The notes under the pieces are model-generated. The model was given only the letters and a program-made list of their open reading frames with translations, searched no databases and was not told the DNA's origin. DNA of 64,000 nt. It comes from Rhizobium sp. ICMP 5592. Lineage in GTDB: Bacteria > Pseudomonadota > Alphaproteobacteria > Rhizobiales > Rhizobiaceae. The stretch spans positions 558,001-622,000 of the forward strand of contig NZ_QSNT01000002.1 in assembly GCF_009498525.1 (NCBI RefSeq), in the 5' to 3' direction. Below are positions 17,781 to 26,524 of this stretch, piece by piece. The first letter of the stretch is position 1. Every line of letters begins with the position of its first letter. The position numbers and the translations under genes were made by a program.

Positions 17781-18827
17781 ATGGTCAAGGTTCATTCCTT
17801 CGACGGCGAGCTCGACAAGGCGCGCGTGACGCTCGACGATGCGATCAAGGGCTTGGTTGCGGCAAATACCATGCTCGCCTGTCATGCCAAGGGTGATAGC
17901 CGGCTCGGTGCCGTCAACGTCCCGGTGGAAGAGGCGCAGGTGCGTGAGACGCTCGAGCTGCTCGACCGCTGGAAATCCCTCGCTCGGTTGCTGGTCAGGA
18001 AGCTCGATGAGGCCACCGCGACCGCAGATTTGCAGCATCGGCGATTGTTCGATGAAAAGGCCGGGGCCGAGACATCAACCTGGTTCGGGCGCAGGATCGG
18101 CCAAGGACATGCCAAGCCGGCATTGATTGTTGCGGAACTCGATGCGGCGCTGGCGGCGTCAGCCTCACTCGACGCCCTGTTCAGGGAGGCTCGGCCGTTC
18201 CTGGTTCAAGCCTTTCGCGATTGCGAGACGCATCTGGCGCAGGTCATCGAGCGTCGGCAACACGTCGATCTCGATATTGAGGACGCCCAGCGCCAGGCCG
18301 ATGACCTGGCGCCGAGGATTGTGGACCGGCGTGCCGGCGCATCATCCACGCGCGAGATGGATTCGCACTCCGAACTAGAAGCGGATTACCGGCGGCTGCT
18401 CACCGAGCAGGATGATCTCCACACGCGCGAGCGTGCTTTGCAGCCAAAGCGGGTAGCATTGCAGCGGCTCATTGATATCTATGAGGAGGTGGCGACAGTC
18501 CTGAATGGGCAGGTCGCCGCCGTCAACGCGATGGCGGGCAAGCTTGCGGTCGATACGGAACAGCGGATCGCCTTGCTGAAGGCGGTGATATCGGAGGCTG
18601 CACCACCTTTGCCCGCCGTCGAAAGACCAGCCCTGGTCGCCGCGCTGATCAGGGCATTCGAGGCGAATGTGCTCGCCGGTCATGATCTTGCAAGACGCAA
18701 GGAACACGCCGACAAGGTCTTTACGCGGCGGCTGGAGCCTCCTCCGCCGGCCGTGTCGGTGACGGAAGGCGAGGAGCCGGTCGAGCTCGAGCCTCAGACC
18801 TCGCTGTCGTCTGCGATTGAAAAATGA
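17781..18827 (+). CDS. Coiled-coil protein of unknown function
   Basis: 348 aa, cytoplasmic by lack of signal or membrane segments. Long helical stretches rich in Ala, Glu, Arg and Leu with heptad-like spacing run through most of the chain (for example VIERRQHVDLDIEDAQRQADDL and ELEADYRRLLTEQDDLHTRE). The C-terminal tail is acidic and Pro-rich. I do not recognise the family. Start ATG 17781 follows GAGAG; an in-frame TTG at 17766 is less likely. It may be a scaffold or a partner of the following DUF2333 gene, from which it is separated by 126 bp. Confidence 0.65.
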   Translation: MVKVHSFDGELDKARVTLDDAIKGLVAANTMLACHAKGDSRLGAVNVPVEEAQVRETLELLDRWKSLARLLVRKLDEATATADLQHRRLFDEKAGAETSTWFGRRIGQGHAKPALIVAELDAALAASASLDALFREARPFLVQAFRDCETHLAQVIERRQHVDLDIEDAQRQADDLAPRIVDRRAGASSTREMDSHSELEADYRRLLTEQDDLHTRERALQPKRVALQRLIDIYEEVATVLNGQVAAVNAMAGKLAVDTEQRIALLKAVISEAAPPLPAVERPALVAALIRAFEANVLAGHDLARRKEHADKVFTRRLEPPPPAVSVTEGEEPVELEPQTSLSSAIEK

Positions 18828-18953
18828 TATCAGCCGGTTGCCGTCTCCTCAGGAAACACATATCTGCATGGGCGTGAATATGTTGCGCGGTTTCAAAGTG
18901 TCCTTACGTCCTTTGCCTATCCGAAGGACCGCGGCTCTTTAGAGGAGACGTCC

Positions 18954-20093
18954 ATGCTTGATTCGATTACTGCGTTCTTCAAGCGGATCGGCGCCGCCAT
19001 CGCGCGGGGCCTCGGGCTTCTCGTCGTCGGGATCGTATGGCCCTTCCTCGCCGCCCACGGCTGGTATCAGCGGCGCAATTGGCTGATCAAGCTGCCGGTT
19101 GCCGCGTTCGTGACGCTGATGGCGGTGCTCTATATCTATTTCATCTGGCAGACGCAGGTCTGGAGCGGCTTCGACACAAGCTATCCCAGCGTCTACAGGT
19201 TTGACGACCGTAAGGTCGGGGCAGGGCAGGAGTTGCCGGCAGCGAGCGGACAGCAGGTCGCTGGGACCACGCCGAAAGCCTGCCAGACGTCCGGGACAGT
19301 CGACGTCACCGCCGATCTCATCGATTTCAACGTCAATCAGAACGCCTGGATCTCCTCGATGCTGCTTTTCAAGCTCGGGTTCTTCGGCATCGCCTGGGAC
19401 GACACGCCGTTCCTCGACAACAAGGCAGCCTTTCAGCGCGGCGTGAACCAGGCGGTGCGGCGCACGGCGGTGGAACTGGTCGATACGCTCGGGCGCGTGC
19501 GTGGCACCTCCGGCATCAACGGCGACCTGCAAAGCGCTCGCGGCAATCTGCAGTTCGACGAAGCAAGCTGGTATTTCGGCATGCGCCCCTTCGGCCCGAA
19601 GACACCGACGCCGAGCTATTATCGCGCGGCGATCACCAGCCTGCGCAAGTTCAATACCGATCTCGGCACCTGTAATGCTGTCTTCGATAGCCGAGCCGAC
19701 AATCTCCTGCAATTCATCGATCGTGTCGCCAACGACCTCGGCAGCACATCGGATATCCTCGCGGAGCGATCGGAGAACCATAATTACGGCTGGTTCGATA
19801 TGCGGGCCGACGATCGCTTCTGGTTCGCCTATGGTCAGCTCTACGGCTATTACGGCATTCTCAGCGCCGTGGAGGCCGATTTCCAGCAGGTCATCGCCGA
19901 GCGCAATCTCGGTACGCTCTGGGGCGGCACCATGAAGCAGTTGGAGGCGGCGCTGCGCATTCAGCCCTTCATTATCTCGAACGGGCGTGAGGATGGCTGG
20001 ATCATGCCGAGCCATCTGGCGACGATGGGCTTCTATATCCTGCGCGTTCGCTCGAACCTGGTGGAAATGCGCTCCGTCCTTGGCGGCCGTTAA
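18954..20093 (+). CDS. DUF2333 family membrane-anchored protein
   Basis: 379 aa. One or two N-terminal hydrophobic segments (GLGLLVVGIVWPFLAAHG and LPVAAFVTLMAVLYIYFIW) precede a large soluble region containing VDVTADLIDFNVNQNAWISSMLLFKLGFFG, DNKAAFQRGVNQAVRRTAVELVDTLGR and SENHNYGWFDMRADDRFWFAYGQLYGYY, which I recognise as DUF2333. The soluble part should face the periplasm. No biochemical role is known to me. Good ribosome site GAGGAGACGTCC before ATG. Confidence 0.75.
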   Translation: MLDSITAFFKRIGAAIARGLGLLVVGIVWPFLAAHGWYQRRNWLIKLPVAAFVTLMAVLYIYFIWQTQVWSGFDTSYPSVYRFDDRKVGAGQELPAASGQQVAGTTPKACQTSGTVDVTADLIDFNVNQNAWISSMLLFKLGFFGIAWDDTPFLDNKAAFQRGVNQAVRRTAVELVDTLGRVRGTSGINGDLQSARGNLQFDEASWYFGMRPFGPKTPTPSYYRAAITSLRKFNTDLGTCNAVFDSRADNLLQFIDRVANDLGSTSDILAERSENHNYGWFDMRADDRFWFAYGQLYGYYGILSAVEADFQQVIAERNLGTLWGGTMKQLEAALRIQPFIISNGREDGWIMPSHLATMGFYILRVRSNLVEMRSVLGGR

Positions 20094-20194
20094 AGCGACA
20101 GGACGATCGTTGTTCCGCAGGTCGCCAATTCTCAATCGCGACCTGCGGGGCGACGGGCCAGACGTTTCGGAATTTTAGGGAATAGCCGTAGGGG

Positions 20195-20926
20195 CTAGCT
20201 GATCAGTTTCAGCCGGATAGCTTTTGCGACAAGTTGGGTGCGGTTGACGCAATCGAGCTTCTTGATCGCATTCATCATGTAGGCGTTGACCGTGTGGTCG
20301 GAGAGGGAAAGGATCTGGCCGATTTCGACCGAGGTCTTGCCCTGCGCGGTCCAGCGGACGACTTCCAGCTCCCGGGCCGAAAGCATGTGCAGCACGGAGC
20401 CATCATTGCGCTTAATGCAGTTATAGATGTCGTGCGCCTGCAGCATGATCATGTTCAGCTCGTTGAGCTCGCTTTGACCGAGGCTGCTGCGGTTGCCCAT
20501 GAACCAGAAGACGAGGCGCTGCCCGTCGGAGGAGTTGATGGGGATCACAATGCCCATCGGACAATTGTGGCTGAGCAGGAGCGCATGCAGTTCGCGCGGC
20601 AGCTCCATGTCCTGCAAGATGTTCTTTTCCAGGAGGTGCCAGGCGCGGGGCATCACAGAGTCCCGTACCCGCTGCAGCATCGGGCAGCGACGGAGCAGTT
20701 GTTGACGATCGAAATCACGTAGAAATTGTGGTTGCACCGAGCCTTCAATGACAAGCGGCGTCAGCATGGAGTCTTCAGAAACCGGGGCGTTGAGAAAGGC
20801 CACCTGGCTGAAGCCAAAAGCGGAGCTCGTCCGTTCCAAAGCTTGGGCAAAAGCCGTCTGAGTCCGGGCTGTGGCCAACTCGGCAGAAAGCAACAGTTGT
20901 CTCTCAGCAGTGATGAAATAGGACAT
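20195..20926 (-). CDS. LuxR-family regulator with autoinducer-binding-type domain (LuxR solo)
   Basis: 243 aa. The N-terminal ~165 residues fit the acyl-homoserine-lactone-binding fold; the C-terminal GerE helix-turn-helix is LSARELEVVRWTAQGKTSVEIGQILSLSDHTVNAYMMNAIKKLDC. The usual AHL-pocket Trp-x-x-x-Tyr-Asp-x-Trp pattern is not obvious, so the ligand may differ. No luxI-type synthase is present in the window, which makes it an orphan regulator. It is divergent from the exported ClpP-fold gene across about 550 bp of partly AT-rich DNA with hairpins. Confidence 0.8.
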   Translation of the reverse strand: MSYFITAERQLLLSAELATARTQTAFAQALERTSSAFGFSQVAFLNAPVSEDSMLTPLVIEGSVQPQFLRDFDRQQLLRRCPMLQRVRDSVMPRAWHLLEKNILQDMELPRELHALLLSHNCPMGIVIPINSSDGQRLVFWFMGNRSSLGQSELNELNMIMLQAHDIYNCIKRNDGSVLHMLSARELEVVRWTAQGKTSVEIGQILSLSDHTVNAYMMNAIKKLDCVNRTQLVAKAIRLKLIS

Positions 20927-21475
20927 GTGACTTATTGGCGCCCACAGCGTGTTCTTGCTATCAAATACTGGATTTGCAGGCGAATGCTAGACGCAAAAAT
21001 ACCACATATCCAGAAATAATTTCATTTCCATATATCTTAATATTGTAAATTGCTGATTTGTAATACTTTTTTAAAAACGGCGCTTACGCAAGTAAAAAAG
21101 TTGTTCGCTCAACTTCTTTTATAATGGTGCCGGGGCATGCCTTTCGGATGGCGGATAAGGGCAGTAATTCCGGGCAAAACCGCCGGTAAATCTCTATGGT
21201 GCGCGCATGCATGAGTTGCGGCATTGTCGATGTCGGCGACATTCAAGTCAGCCGCAGCATGATCTGCGCGTAGTCTTTCGGCGCGTGGCTTGGAGGGTGG
21301 GGCCGGGCCCGACCGCAACGCTTCGCGCATGAAGAGGCTATTTCCGTCAAAACGGCAACGGCTGGCAGCAATGCCGGCCGGTCGCGACCGATGAGCCTTG
21401 GCGCCGGTGTGCCTTGCGAAGGCCCAAAGCGATTGCTATCGGTCTTGCGATAGCAATCGCTCCCAGGCCTCTTTC
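20927..21475. promoter_or_regulatory. Large partly AT-rich intergenic region with hairpins, upstream of luxR-type gene and ClpP-fold gene
   Basis: About 550 bp with no convincing gene. The part 20980-21120 is clearly AT-rich against the genomic average and probably holds the regulator's promoter. It contains ACTTTTTTA...TAAAAAAGT (about 21064-21101) and a short hairpin AAGTTG/CAACTT (21098-21115) flanked by T-runs on both strands. The downstream part has normal GC and ends with a 13-bp hairpin listed separately. Confidence 0.5.
21428..21461 (+). repeat. Perfect 13-bp inverted repeat just upstream of the exported ClpP-fold gene
   Basis: Arms AGCGATTGCTATC (21428-21440) and GATAGCAATCGCT (21449-21461) enclose an 8-nt loop, ending 14 nt before the preferred start at 21476. 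As RNA it would form a strong 5'-UTR hairpin; as DNA it could be a dimeric operator. Confidence 0.65.
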
Positions 21476-22423
21476 ATGCCCTTTTGTTTTTCTCAACAGC
21501 TTGTTGCGTGCTGTTGCCGGCAGACCTCATGGTTTCTGGCGGGTATTTTTCTTCTGGTCTTTTCCTTCACGTCCGCCGAGGCCGCCGGTTCGAGCGTTCG
21601 CCAGCCGATGGAATTCCTCCTGGTTCACGGGGATATGGCCACCTGTCGCGAGGCCAACAATTGCCCGGACTGGATTTCTGCCGAAGGGCAGATCATGGCG
21701 GATTCACCGAGGAAATTGCAAAAGCTGCTGAAGCGCCTTGGCGGCCGGAAATTGCCGATCATCGTCAGCTCGCCGGGCGGCGATGTGCGGGCGGCCATGG
21801 AGATGGCCTATGTGATCCGTAAGCAGAAGCTGGTGATTGCGGTCGGTCGGACGCGCTCGCGCGATTGTCCCTATGCCGAGCCGATCTGTTCGGCGGCGCG
21901 CGCAAAGGATGGATCCATCAAGGGCGAGACATTTTCGGTCGGCGCCATCTGCTTTTCGGCCTGCCCGCTGTTTTTCGCCGGCGGCGTCCAGCGCGTCTCC
22001 AGCCCCTTCGCGCTCCTCGGCGTACACCAGATCACCACGACCTACAGCGAAGTCCGTATCCGATATCGCACCGAATACGAGACGGTGAACGGCAAGCGCA
22101 AGGTCCTCTCCAGGCAGGAGATTGGACGTCAGTTCGTCGGGAAATACGATACGACCAAGCTCGGCCGGCAGCAGAGGGCAAGGCTTACCGGCTTCCTGAA
22201 GAAGATGGGCGTGGATGAATCGCTCTTCGATCTGATGCTGGGCACCCAGCCGACCTCGATCCATCTCATTACGCAGATGGATGCGCTGAAGCTGCGGTTG
22301 ACGACGGAGCTTGCCGCCGCCGATCAGCTCGTTGTCGCGAAGGACTGCAAGGACCAGCAATCGATTGCGGACTGCGCGACGCAGTTGCCGGCCGCAGCCG
22401 TCCCTGCGACGGTTGGCGAGTAA
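21476..22423 (+). CDS. Exported ClpP/crotonase-fold protein (COG3904-like), putative periplasmic serine peptidase
   Basis: 315 aa from ATG 21476. A hydrophobic N-terminus (WFLAGIFLLVFSFTSAEAA) is a signal peptide or anchor. The ClpP-type handle is visible: SSPGGDVRAAMEMAYVIR (residues 98-115), then the nucleophile region CFSACPLFFAGG (Ser161 between Cys159 and Cys163) and GVHQ (His184), the same order as Ser and His of ClpP. A third acidic residue cannot be fixed. Several extra cysteines suggest periplasmic disulfides. A longer frame starts at 21398 but would place the 13-bp hairpin inside coding sequence and mask the signal peptide. Divergent from the LuxR solo. Confidence 0.7.
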   Translation: MPFCFSQQLVACCCRQTSWFLAGIFLLVFSFTSAEAAGSSVRQPMEFLLVHGDMATCREANNCPDWISAEGQIMADSPRKLQKLLKRLGGRKLPIIVSSPGGDVRAAMEMAYVIRKQKLVIAVGRTRSRDCPYAEPICSAARAKDGSIKGETFSVGAICFSACPLFFAGGVQRVSSPFALLGVHQITTTYSEVRIRYRTEYETVNGKRKVLSRQEIGRQFVGKYDTTKLGRQQRARLTGFLKKMGVDESLFDLMLGTQPTSIHLITQMDALKLRLTTELAAADQLVVAKDCKDQQSIADCATQLPAAAVPATVGE

Positions 22424-22438
22424 CAGCGCGTTCCGATC

Positions 22439-22948
22439 TCAGGCATCCTTGCCTTTGGCTTTCGACATAATCTTTTCGAGGTAACCGAGCAGGACTGCCG
22501 AGACGACGAAGGCCAGATGGATGATGGTGAACCACATCAGCTTGCTGTTGTCGTATTGGGTGGCGTTGAGGAAGATTTGCAGCAGGTGAATCGAGGAAAT
22601 CGCCACGATCGAGGAGGCGACCTTGATCTTCAGGCTACCGGAATCGAGCTTGCCGAGGAAGGAAACCTCGCCTTCGCCTTCATCGAAGCGGCTGACGAAA
22701 TTCTCGTAGCCGGAAATCATCACCATGACGATCAGGCTTGCCACCAGGGCAGCATCGATCAGGCCGAGAATGGCAAGGATCATGTCCGACTCTTCATATT
22801 GGAAGACGTTGATGGCGACCTTGTAGAACTTGTAGCCGAACGAGACGGCATAAACCGCCAGCGACGCCGCGAGACCGAGATAAAAGGCGACCAAAATCCA
22901 GCGACTGGAGAGAATGATGCGCTCGATCAGTAGTTCCAGGGACTTCAT
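22439..22948 (-). CDS. UPF0114/YqhA-family inner-membrane protein (TIGR00645)
   Basis: 169 aa with four hydrophobic segments. The start [23 protein letters not shown], the [38 protein letters not shown] block and [22 protein letters not shown] are characteristic of TIGR00645. The function is unknown; the family is widespread in proteobacteria. ATG at 22948 follows AAAAGGAAAAGAC; the upstream in-frame start at 23008 adds an atypical charged tail. Converges with the ClpP-fold gene (15-bp gap). Confidence 0.85.
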   Translation of the reverse strand: MKSLELLIERIILSSRWILVAFYLGLAASLAVYAVSFGYKFYKVAINVFQYEESDMILAILGLIDAALVASLIVMVMISGYENFVSRFDEGEGEVSFLGKLDSGSLKIKVASSIVAISSIHLLQIFLNATQYDNSKLMWFTIIHLAFVVSAVLLGYLEKIMSKAKGKDA

Positions 22949-23116
22949 GTCTTTTCCTTTTTTGTTCGACCGGCGCGGGACAATAGGTGGGCGGTCGCCT
23001 CGCGGCAAGGCGGGATAGTTTCACGACGGACGACAATTCGCGGCTATTCACAGTGGATATTTATTGGGTTATCCCGGTTGTGTGAATACCTCATGTCCAG
23101 GGCGGGACCGGTTATC

Positions 23117-24796
23117 ATGGCAACGGTAAAATCCGACATAGAAATCGCGCGCGCCGCGAAGAAGCTGCCGATCATCGAGATCGGTGAGAAACTCGGCATT
23201 CCGGCCGAAGACCTTGCGCCCTATGGGCATGACAAGGCGAAGATCGGAGCGAAGTTCATTGCCTCGAAGGCGGGAAACAAGGACGGCAAGCTGATCCTCG
23301 TCACCGCCATCAATCCGACGCCGGCGGGCGAGGGCAAGACGACGACGACCGTCGGCCTTGGCGACGGGCTGAACCGCATCGGCAAAAAGACGATCGTCTG
23401 CGTGCGCGAGGCGTCGCTCGGTCCCTGCTTCGGTGTCAAGGGTGGGGCTGCCGGCGGCGGCTATGCGCAGGTCATTCCGATGGAAGACATCAACCTGCAC
23501 TTCACCGGCGATTTCCATGCCGTCACCTCGGCGCATAATCTGCTGGCCGCGCTGATCGACAATCACATCTATTGGGGCAACGAAGAAAACATCGATGTGC
23601 GCCGTATCACCTGGCGGCGCGCCATGGACATGAACGACAGGGCGCTGCGCGACATCGTCGCCTCGCTGGGCGGCGTTGCCAATGGCTATCCGCGCGAGGG
23701 CGGTTTCGACATCACCGTCGCCTCCGAGGTTATGGCGATCCTCTGTTTGGCTTCGGACCTGAAGGATCTCGAAAAGCGGCTCGGTGACATCATTATCGGC
23801 TATCGTCGCGACCGCACCCCGGTCTATGCCCGCGATCTCAAGGCAGACGGGGCAATGGCGGTGCTGCTCAAGGATGCGATGCAGCCGAATCTCGTGCAGA
23901 CGCTGGAGAACAATCCGGCGCTGGTGCATGGCGGTCCCTTCGCCAACATCGCCCATGGCTGCAATTCGGTGATCGCCACACGCACGGCGCTGAAGCTCGC
24001 CGATTATGTCGTGACTGAAGCGGGGTTCGGCGCCGATCTCGGCGCGGAGAAGTTTTTCGACATCAAATGCCGCAAGGCCGGACTTACGCCGGATGCGGCG
24101 GTCATCGTCGCCACGGTGCGGGCGCTGAAGATGAATGGCGGTGTCAAGAAGGACGATCTCGGCCAGGAGAATGTCGAGGCTCTGGTGAAGGGCTGCGCCA
24201 ATCTCGGCCGGCACCTTGCCAATGTCCGCAAATTCGGGGTGCCCGTCGTCGTCGCCATCAATCATTTCATCTCCGATACCGATGCCGAGATCGAGGCGGT
24301 GAAGAATTATGTTGCGCGGCTCGGCGCCGAGGCGATCCTCTGCCGCCATTGGGCTGAGGGGTCGGCGGGGATCGAGGAGCTGGCCTACAAGGTGGTGGAG
24401 CTTGCCGAATCCGGCCAGGCGAAATTCCAGCCGCTTTATCCCGACAATCTGCCGCTGCTCGAAAAGATCGAGATCGTCGCGTCGAAGATCTACCATGCCG
24501 GCGAGGTGACCGCCGACAAGGCGGTGCGCGACCAGCTGCGCTCCTGGGAAGACCAGGGCTATGGCCACCTGCCGGTCTGCATGGCGAAAACGCAATATTC
24601 CTTCTCGACTGATCCCAATATCCGCGGTGCGCCGGAAGGGCATATCGTACAGGTCCGCGAGGTGCGTCTCTCGGCCGGCGCCGGCTTCGTCGTCGTCATC
24701 ACCGGTGAGATCATGACCATGCCGGGCCTGCCGAAAGCGCCGGCGGCCGAACGGATTTTCCTCAATGATCAGGGCCATATCGAGGGATTGTTTTAA
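23117..24796 (+). CDS. fhs: Formate-tetrahydrofolate ligase
   Basis: Makes 10-formyl-THF from formate, THF and ATP in one-carbon metabolism; 559 aa, the usual length. It begins with [15 protein letters not shown]. The P-loop-like [14 protein letters not shown], the folate-site [28 protein letters not shown], and [15 protein letters not shown] are all diagnostic. ATG 23117 is chosen to match the family N-terminus; an in-frame start at 23078 is less likely. Monocistronic; converges with nothing and precedes the nucleotidyltransferase by 44 bp. In rhizobia this enzyme helps use formate and methoxy-derived carbon. Confidence 0.95.
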   Translation: MATVKSDIEIARAAKKLPIIEIGEKLGIPAEDLAPYGHDKAKIGAKFIASKAGNKDGKLILVTAINPTPAGEGKTTTTVGLGDGLNRIGKKTIVCVREASLGPCFGVKGGAAGGGYAQVIPMEDINLHFTGDFHAVTSAHNLLAALIDNHIYWGNEENIDVRRITWRRAMDMNDRALRDIVASLGGVANGYPREGGFDITVASEVMAILCLASDLKDLEKRLGDIIIGYRRDRTPVYARDLKADGAMAVLLKDAMQPNLVQTLENNPALVHGGPFANIAHGCNSVIATRTALKLADYVVTEAGFGADLGAEKFFDIKCRKAGLTPDAAVIVATVRALKMNGGVKKDDLGQENVEALVKGCANLGRHLANVRKFGVPVVVAINHFISDTDAEIEAVKNYVARLGAEAILCRHWAEGSAGIEELAYKVVELAESGQAKFQPLYPDNLPLLEKIEIVASKIYHAGEVTADKAVRDQLRSWEDQGYGHLPVCMAKTQYSFSTDPNIRGAPEGHIVQVREVRLSAGAGFVVVITGEIMTMPGLPKAPAAERIFLNDQGHIEGLF

Positions 24797-24840
24797 GTTC
24801 TGATTCTGGTGGAACTGCGCTTGTAGCGAGGCGGATTAAG

Positions 24841-25458
24841 ATGAGCCATTCCATGGAACCACGGGCGGTACTCGATCACGACGCTTGGTCCGCCTGGCAC
24901 CCAGTCGAGCTGGCCCGGAAACTGAGCGGTATCTCCAGACCCTGGTGCATTGTCGGAGGCTGGGCTCTCGATCTCTGGCATGGATATCAGACACGCGATC
25001 ACGATGACCTGGAGTTCACCATTCTGCGTGATGACTTCAACAGCTTTCGCCATGTACTGAAAGGGATGGGGTTCTATACGGTGGGCGACGGGGTCGTTGA
25101 GCATTTGCCTGACAACGAGGAGCCGCCGGCCGTGATTTATCAAGTCTGGTGCCAGGACATTCATCAGCGGCGATGGCGAGTGGATATGATGATGGAGCCT
25201 GGAACGCCGGAGAACTGGGTCTACAAAAGAGATACGGCCATCGTCCGGCCGCGCGTCGACATGGTGGCTACGACCGCTGACGGCATTCCTTATCTGAAGC
25301 CGGCGGCCATACTCCTGTTCAAGGCGAAGCATAGCCGCACCAAGGATGTGATCGACTTCGAAAATGCCTTGCCGAAGCTGGAGGCATCGGAGCGCGCGTG
25401 GCTGAAGGCTTGCCTCGAGGTGACCCATCCCGGTCATGAATGGGCACGAATGCTGTAG
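24841..25458 (+). CDS. Aminoglycoside nucleotidyltransferase-like protein
   Basis: 205 aa of the DNA polymerase beta-type nucleotidyltransferase superfamily. The active-site pattern GGWALDLWHGYQTRDHDDLEF supplies the glycine pair and Asp ligands; the layout resembles the ANT(2'')/AadB-like family. Later WRVDMMMEPG adds a further Asp. Family relatives adenylate aminoglycosides or are antitoxin-like, so a resistance function is only a possibility. Start ATG 24841 lacks a strong Shine-Dalgarno (GGCGGATTAAG). Converges with the extensin-like gene (11-bp gap). Confidence 0.7.
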   Translation: MSHSMEPRAVLDHDAWSAWHPVELARKLSGISRPWCIVGGWALDLWHGYQTRDHDDLEFTILRDDFNSFRHVLKGMGFYTVGDGVVEHLPDNEEPPAVIYQVWCQDIHQRRWRVDMMMEPGTPENWVYKRDTAIVRPRVDMVATTADGIPYLKPAAILLFKAKHSRTKDVIDFENALPKLEASERAWLKACLEVTHPGHEWARML

Positions 25459-25469
25459 CGATCAGCGTT

Positions 25470-26249
25470 CTAATGGCAATAGCGAAAGCCGCCGCTCCTC
25501 TTCAGTACATCCAGATGAAAATGCGTCTCATGGGCAGCATCGCTTTCCGGGTCGAGGACGGTTGAGAAGTAGAGGCAGGCGGAGGCGCTGGCGGTGCGCT
25601 GGAACGCGCCGGTCAGCGTCGGGTCCTCGCGGCGAGGCTCAATACCAATGGTCTTGCCGTTTTCGAAGGTGAAGCCGGCGATATCGACGGCATTGCCGCG
25701 TGCATGTTCGGAGATCTTGCCGGTGGCGGCGTTATTGCGCAGACGGCAGATATAGGTCGAAGCCTGATTGATCGTGACGATCCGGCCATTGTCCTTCAGC
25801 GCGGCGGCGGAAGGGATCACGCTTTCCTTCATCCAATGGGCGAGCGCTAGCGCGATTTCGCAGCGCATCGTGCCTTCCGGTTTCATCCGGATGCCCGGTA
25901 AAGACTCGGTCAGGGCGATCGGCTTGTCGATGCCGCAGCCATTGCCGTCGTCGATGCGGGGAATGTCCTTGAAGGTGGCGCCAATGGCGGTCAGTTGCGT
26001 GAGGCAGGTCTGATGCTCTTCTTCAGATTCCGCCGCAATGGTCGGCGGCGGCTTGGGTGGCCCCTGCATTTCTCCGGTGGTTGGCTGTATCTCGGGCACT
26101 GCCGGTTTCGCCATGGGCGTGGGCGGCTCGGCGGAGGGCTGGATTTGCTCAAGATCAGATTTTTGCTGTGGCAACGGGCCGGTTTGGGGGAGGGATGCTG
26201 CTGTCAAGACGATGATGGCAGTCGTGGCGGAGATGATCCGGAATAGCAT
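25470..26249 (-). CDS. Extensin-like family exported protein
   Basis: 259 aa with a signal peptide (IISATTAIIVLTAASLPQ), a Pro-rich linker (about residues 20-80), and a C-terminal domain with IRMKPEGTMRCEIALALAHWMKE, HARGNAVDIAGFTFENG and DAAHETHFHLDV, typical of the bacterial extensin-like C-terminal domain (DUF882-like peptidase fold). The HARG..D and HFH elements look like zinc ligands of a murein endopeptidase, so cell-wall modification in the periplasm is likely. ATG 26249 is chosen after AGGTGA at 8 nt; the longer frame uses GTG 26261. Confidence 0.75.
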   Translation of the reverse strand: MLFRIISATTAIIVLTAASLPQTGPLPQQKSDLEQIQPSAEPPTPMAKPAVPEIQPTTGEMQGPPKPPPTIAAESEEEHQTCLTQLTAIGATFKDIPRIDDGNGCGIDKPIALTESLPGIRMKPEGTMRCEIALALAHWMKESVIPSAAALKDNGRIVTINQASTYICRLRNNAATGKISEHARGNAVDIAGFTFENGKTIGIEPRREDPTLTGAFQRTASASACLYFSTVLDPESDAAHETHFHLDVLKRSGGFRYCH

Positions 26250-26345
26250 CAAGTATTTCACCTGTTTCTAATGATGACATGGTGGAAACGCTTGACGCAG
26301 CGATTTTGTTGCAATTCAGCAACTCTGCCACTCCACTTTTAAACA

Positions 26346-26360
26346 TGAGAATTTTATTCA
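26346..26360. promoter_or_regulatory. Iron-responsive operator (IRO, RirA-type), distal copy
   Basis: TGAGAATTTTATTCA fits TGA-N9-TCA, the RirA IRO motif of Rhizobiaceae, and sits inside a longer CATGA...TCATG palindrome (26344-26362). It lies about 165-180 bp upstream of the heme receptor start. Confidence 0.65.
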
Positions 26361-26382
26361 TGATTATCTTGGTCGGATATAT

Positions 26383-26397
26383 TGACAATTATACTCA
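26383..26397. promoter_or_regulatory. Iron-responsive operator (IRO, RirA-type), promoter-overlapping copy
   Basis: TGACAATTATACTCA again fits TGA-N9-TCA. It overlaps the likely -35 hexamer TTGACA (26382-26387) of the heme receptor gene; TTTATG near 26403-26408 may be the -10. RirA binding here would block RNA polymerase when iron is plentiful. Confidence 0.7.
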
Positions 26398-26524
26398 TGT
26401 TTTTTATGCGGCAGAAAGAAGGCGGGATTTTCCGCTTTGTTAACGGAATAAGCCCAGCCAGCCCCTTGCGCTCTTAACAGTAGCAACCAGCCAGCCCGGT
26501 AAAAGCAATTCGAAAGGAATGGTT

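Noticed and set aside
21109..21330. 73-codon minus-strand ORF upstream of the ClpP-fold gene
   Set aside because: Basic low-complexity translation without a ribosome site; not supported.
23069..24778. 569-codon minus-strand ORF opposite fhs
   Set aside because: Antisense of formate-tetrahydrofolate ligase; its composition reflects codon bias, with no recognisable domain.
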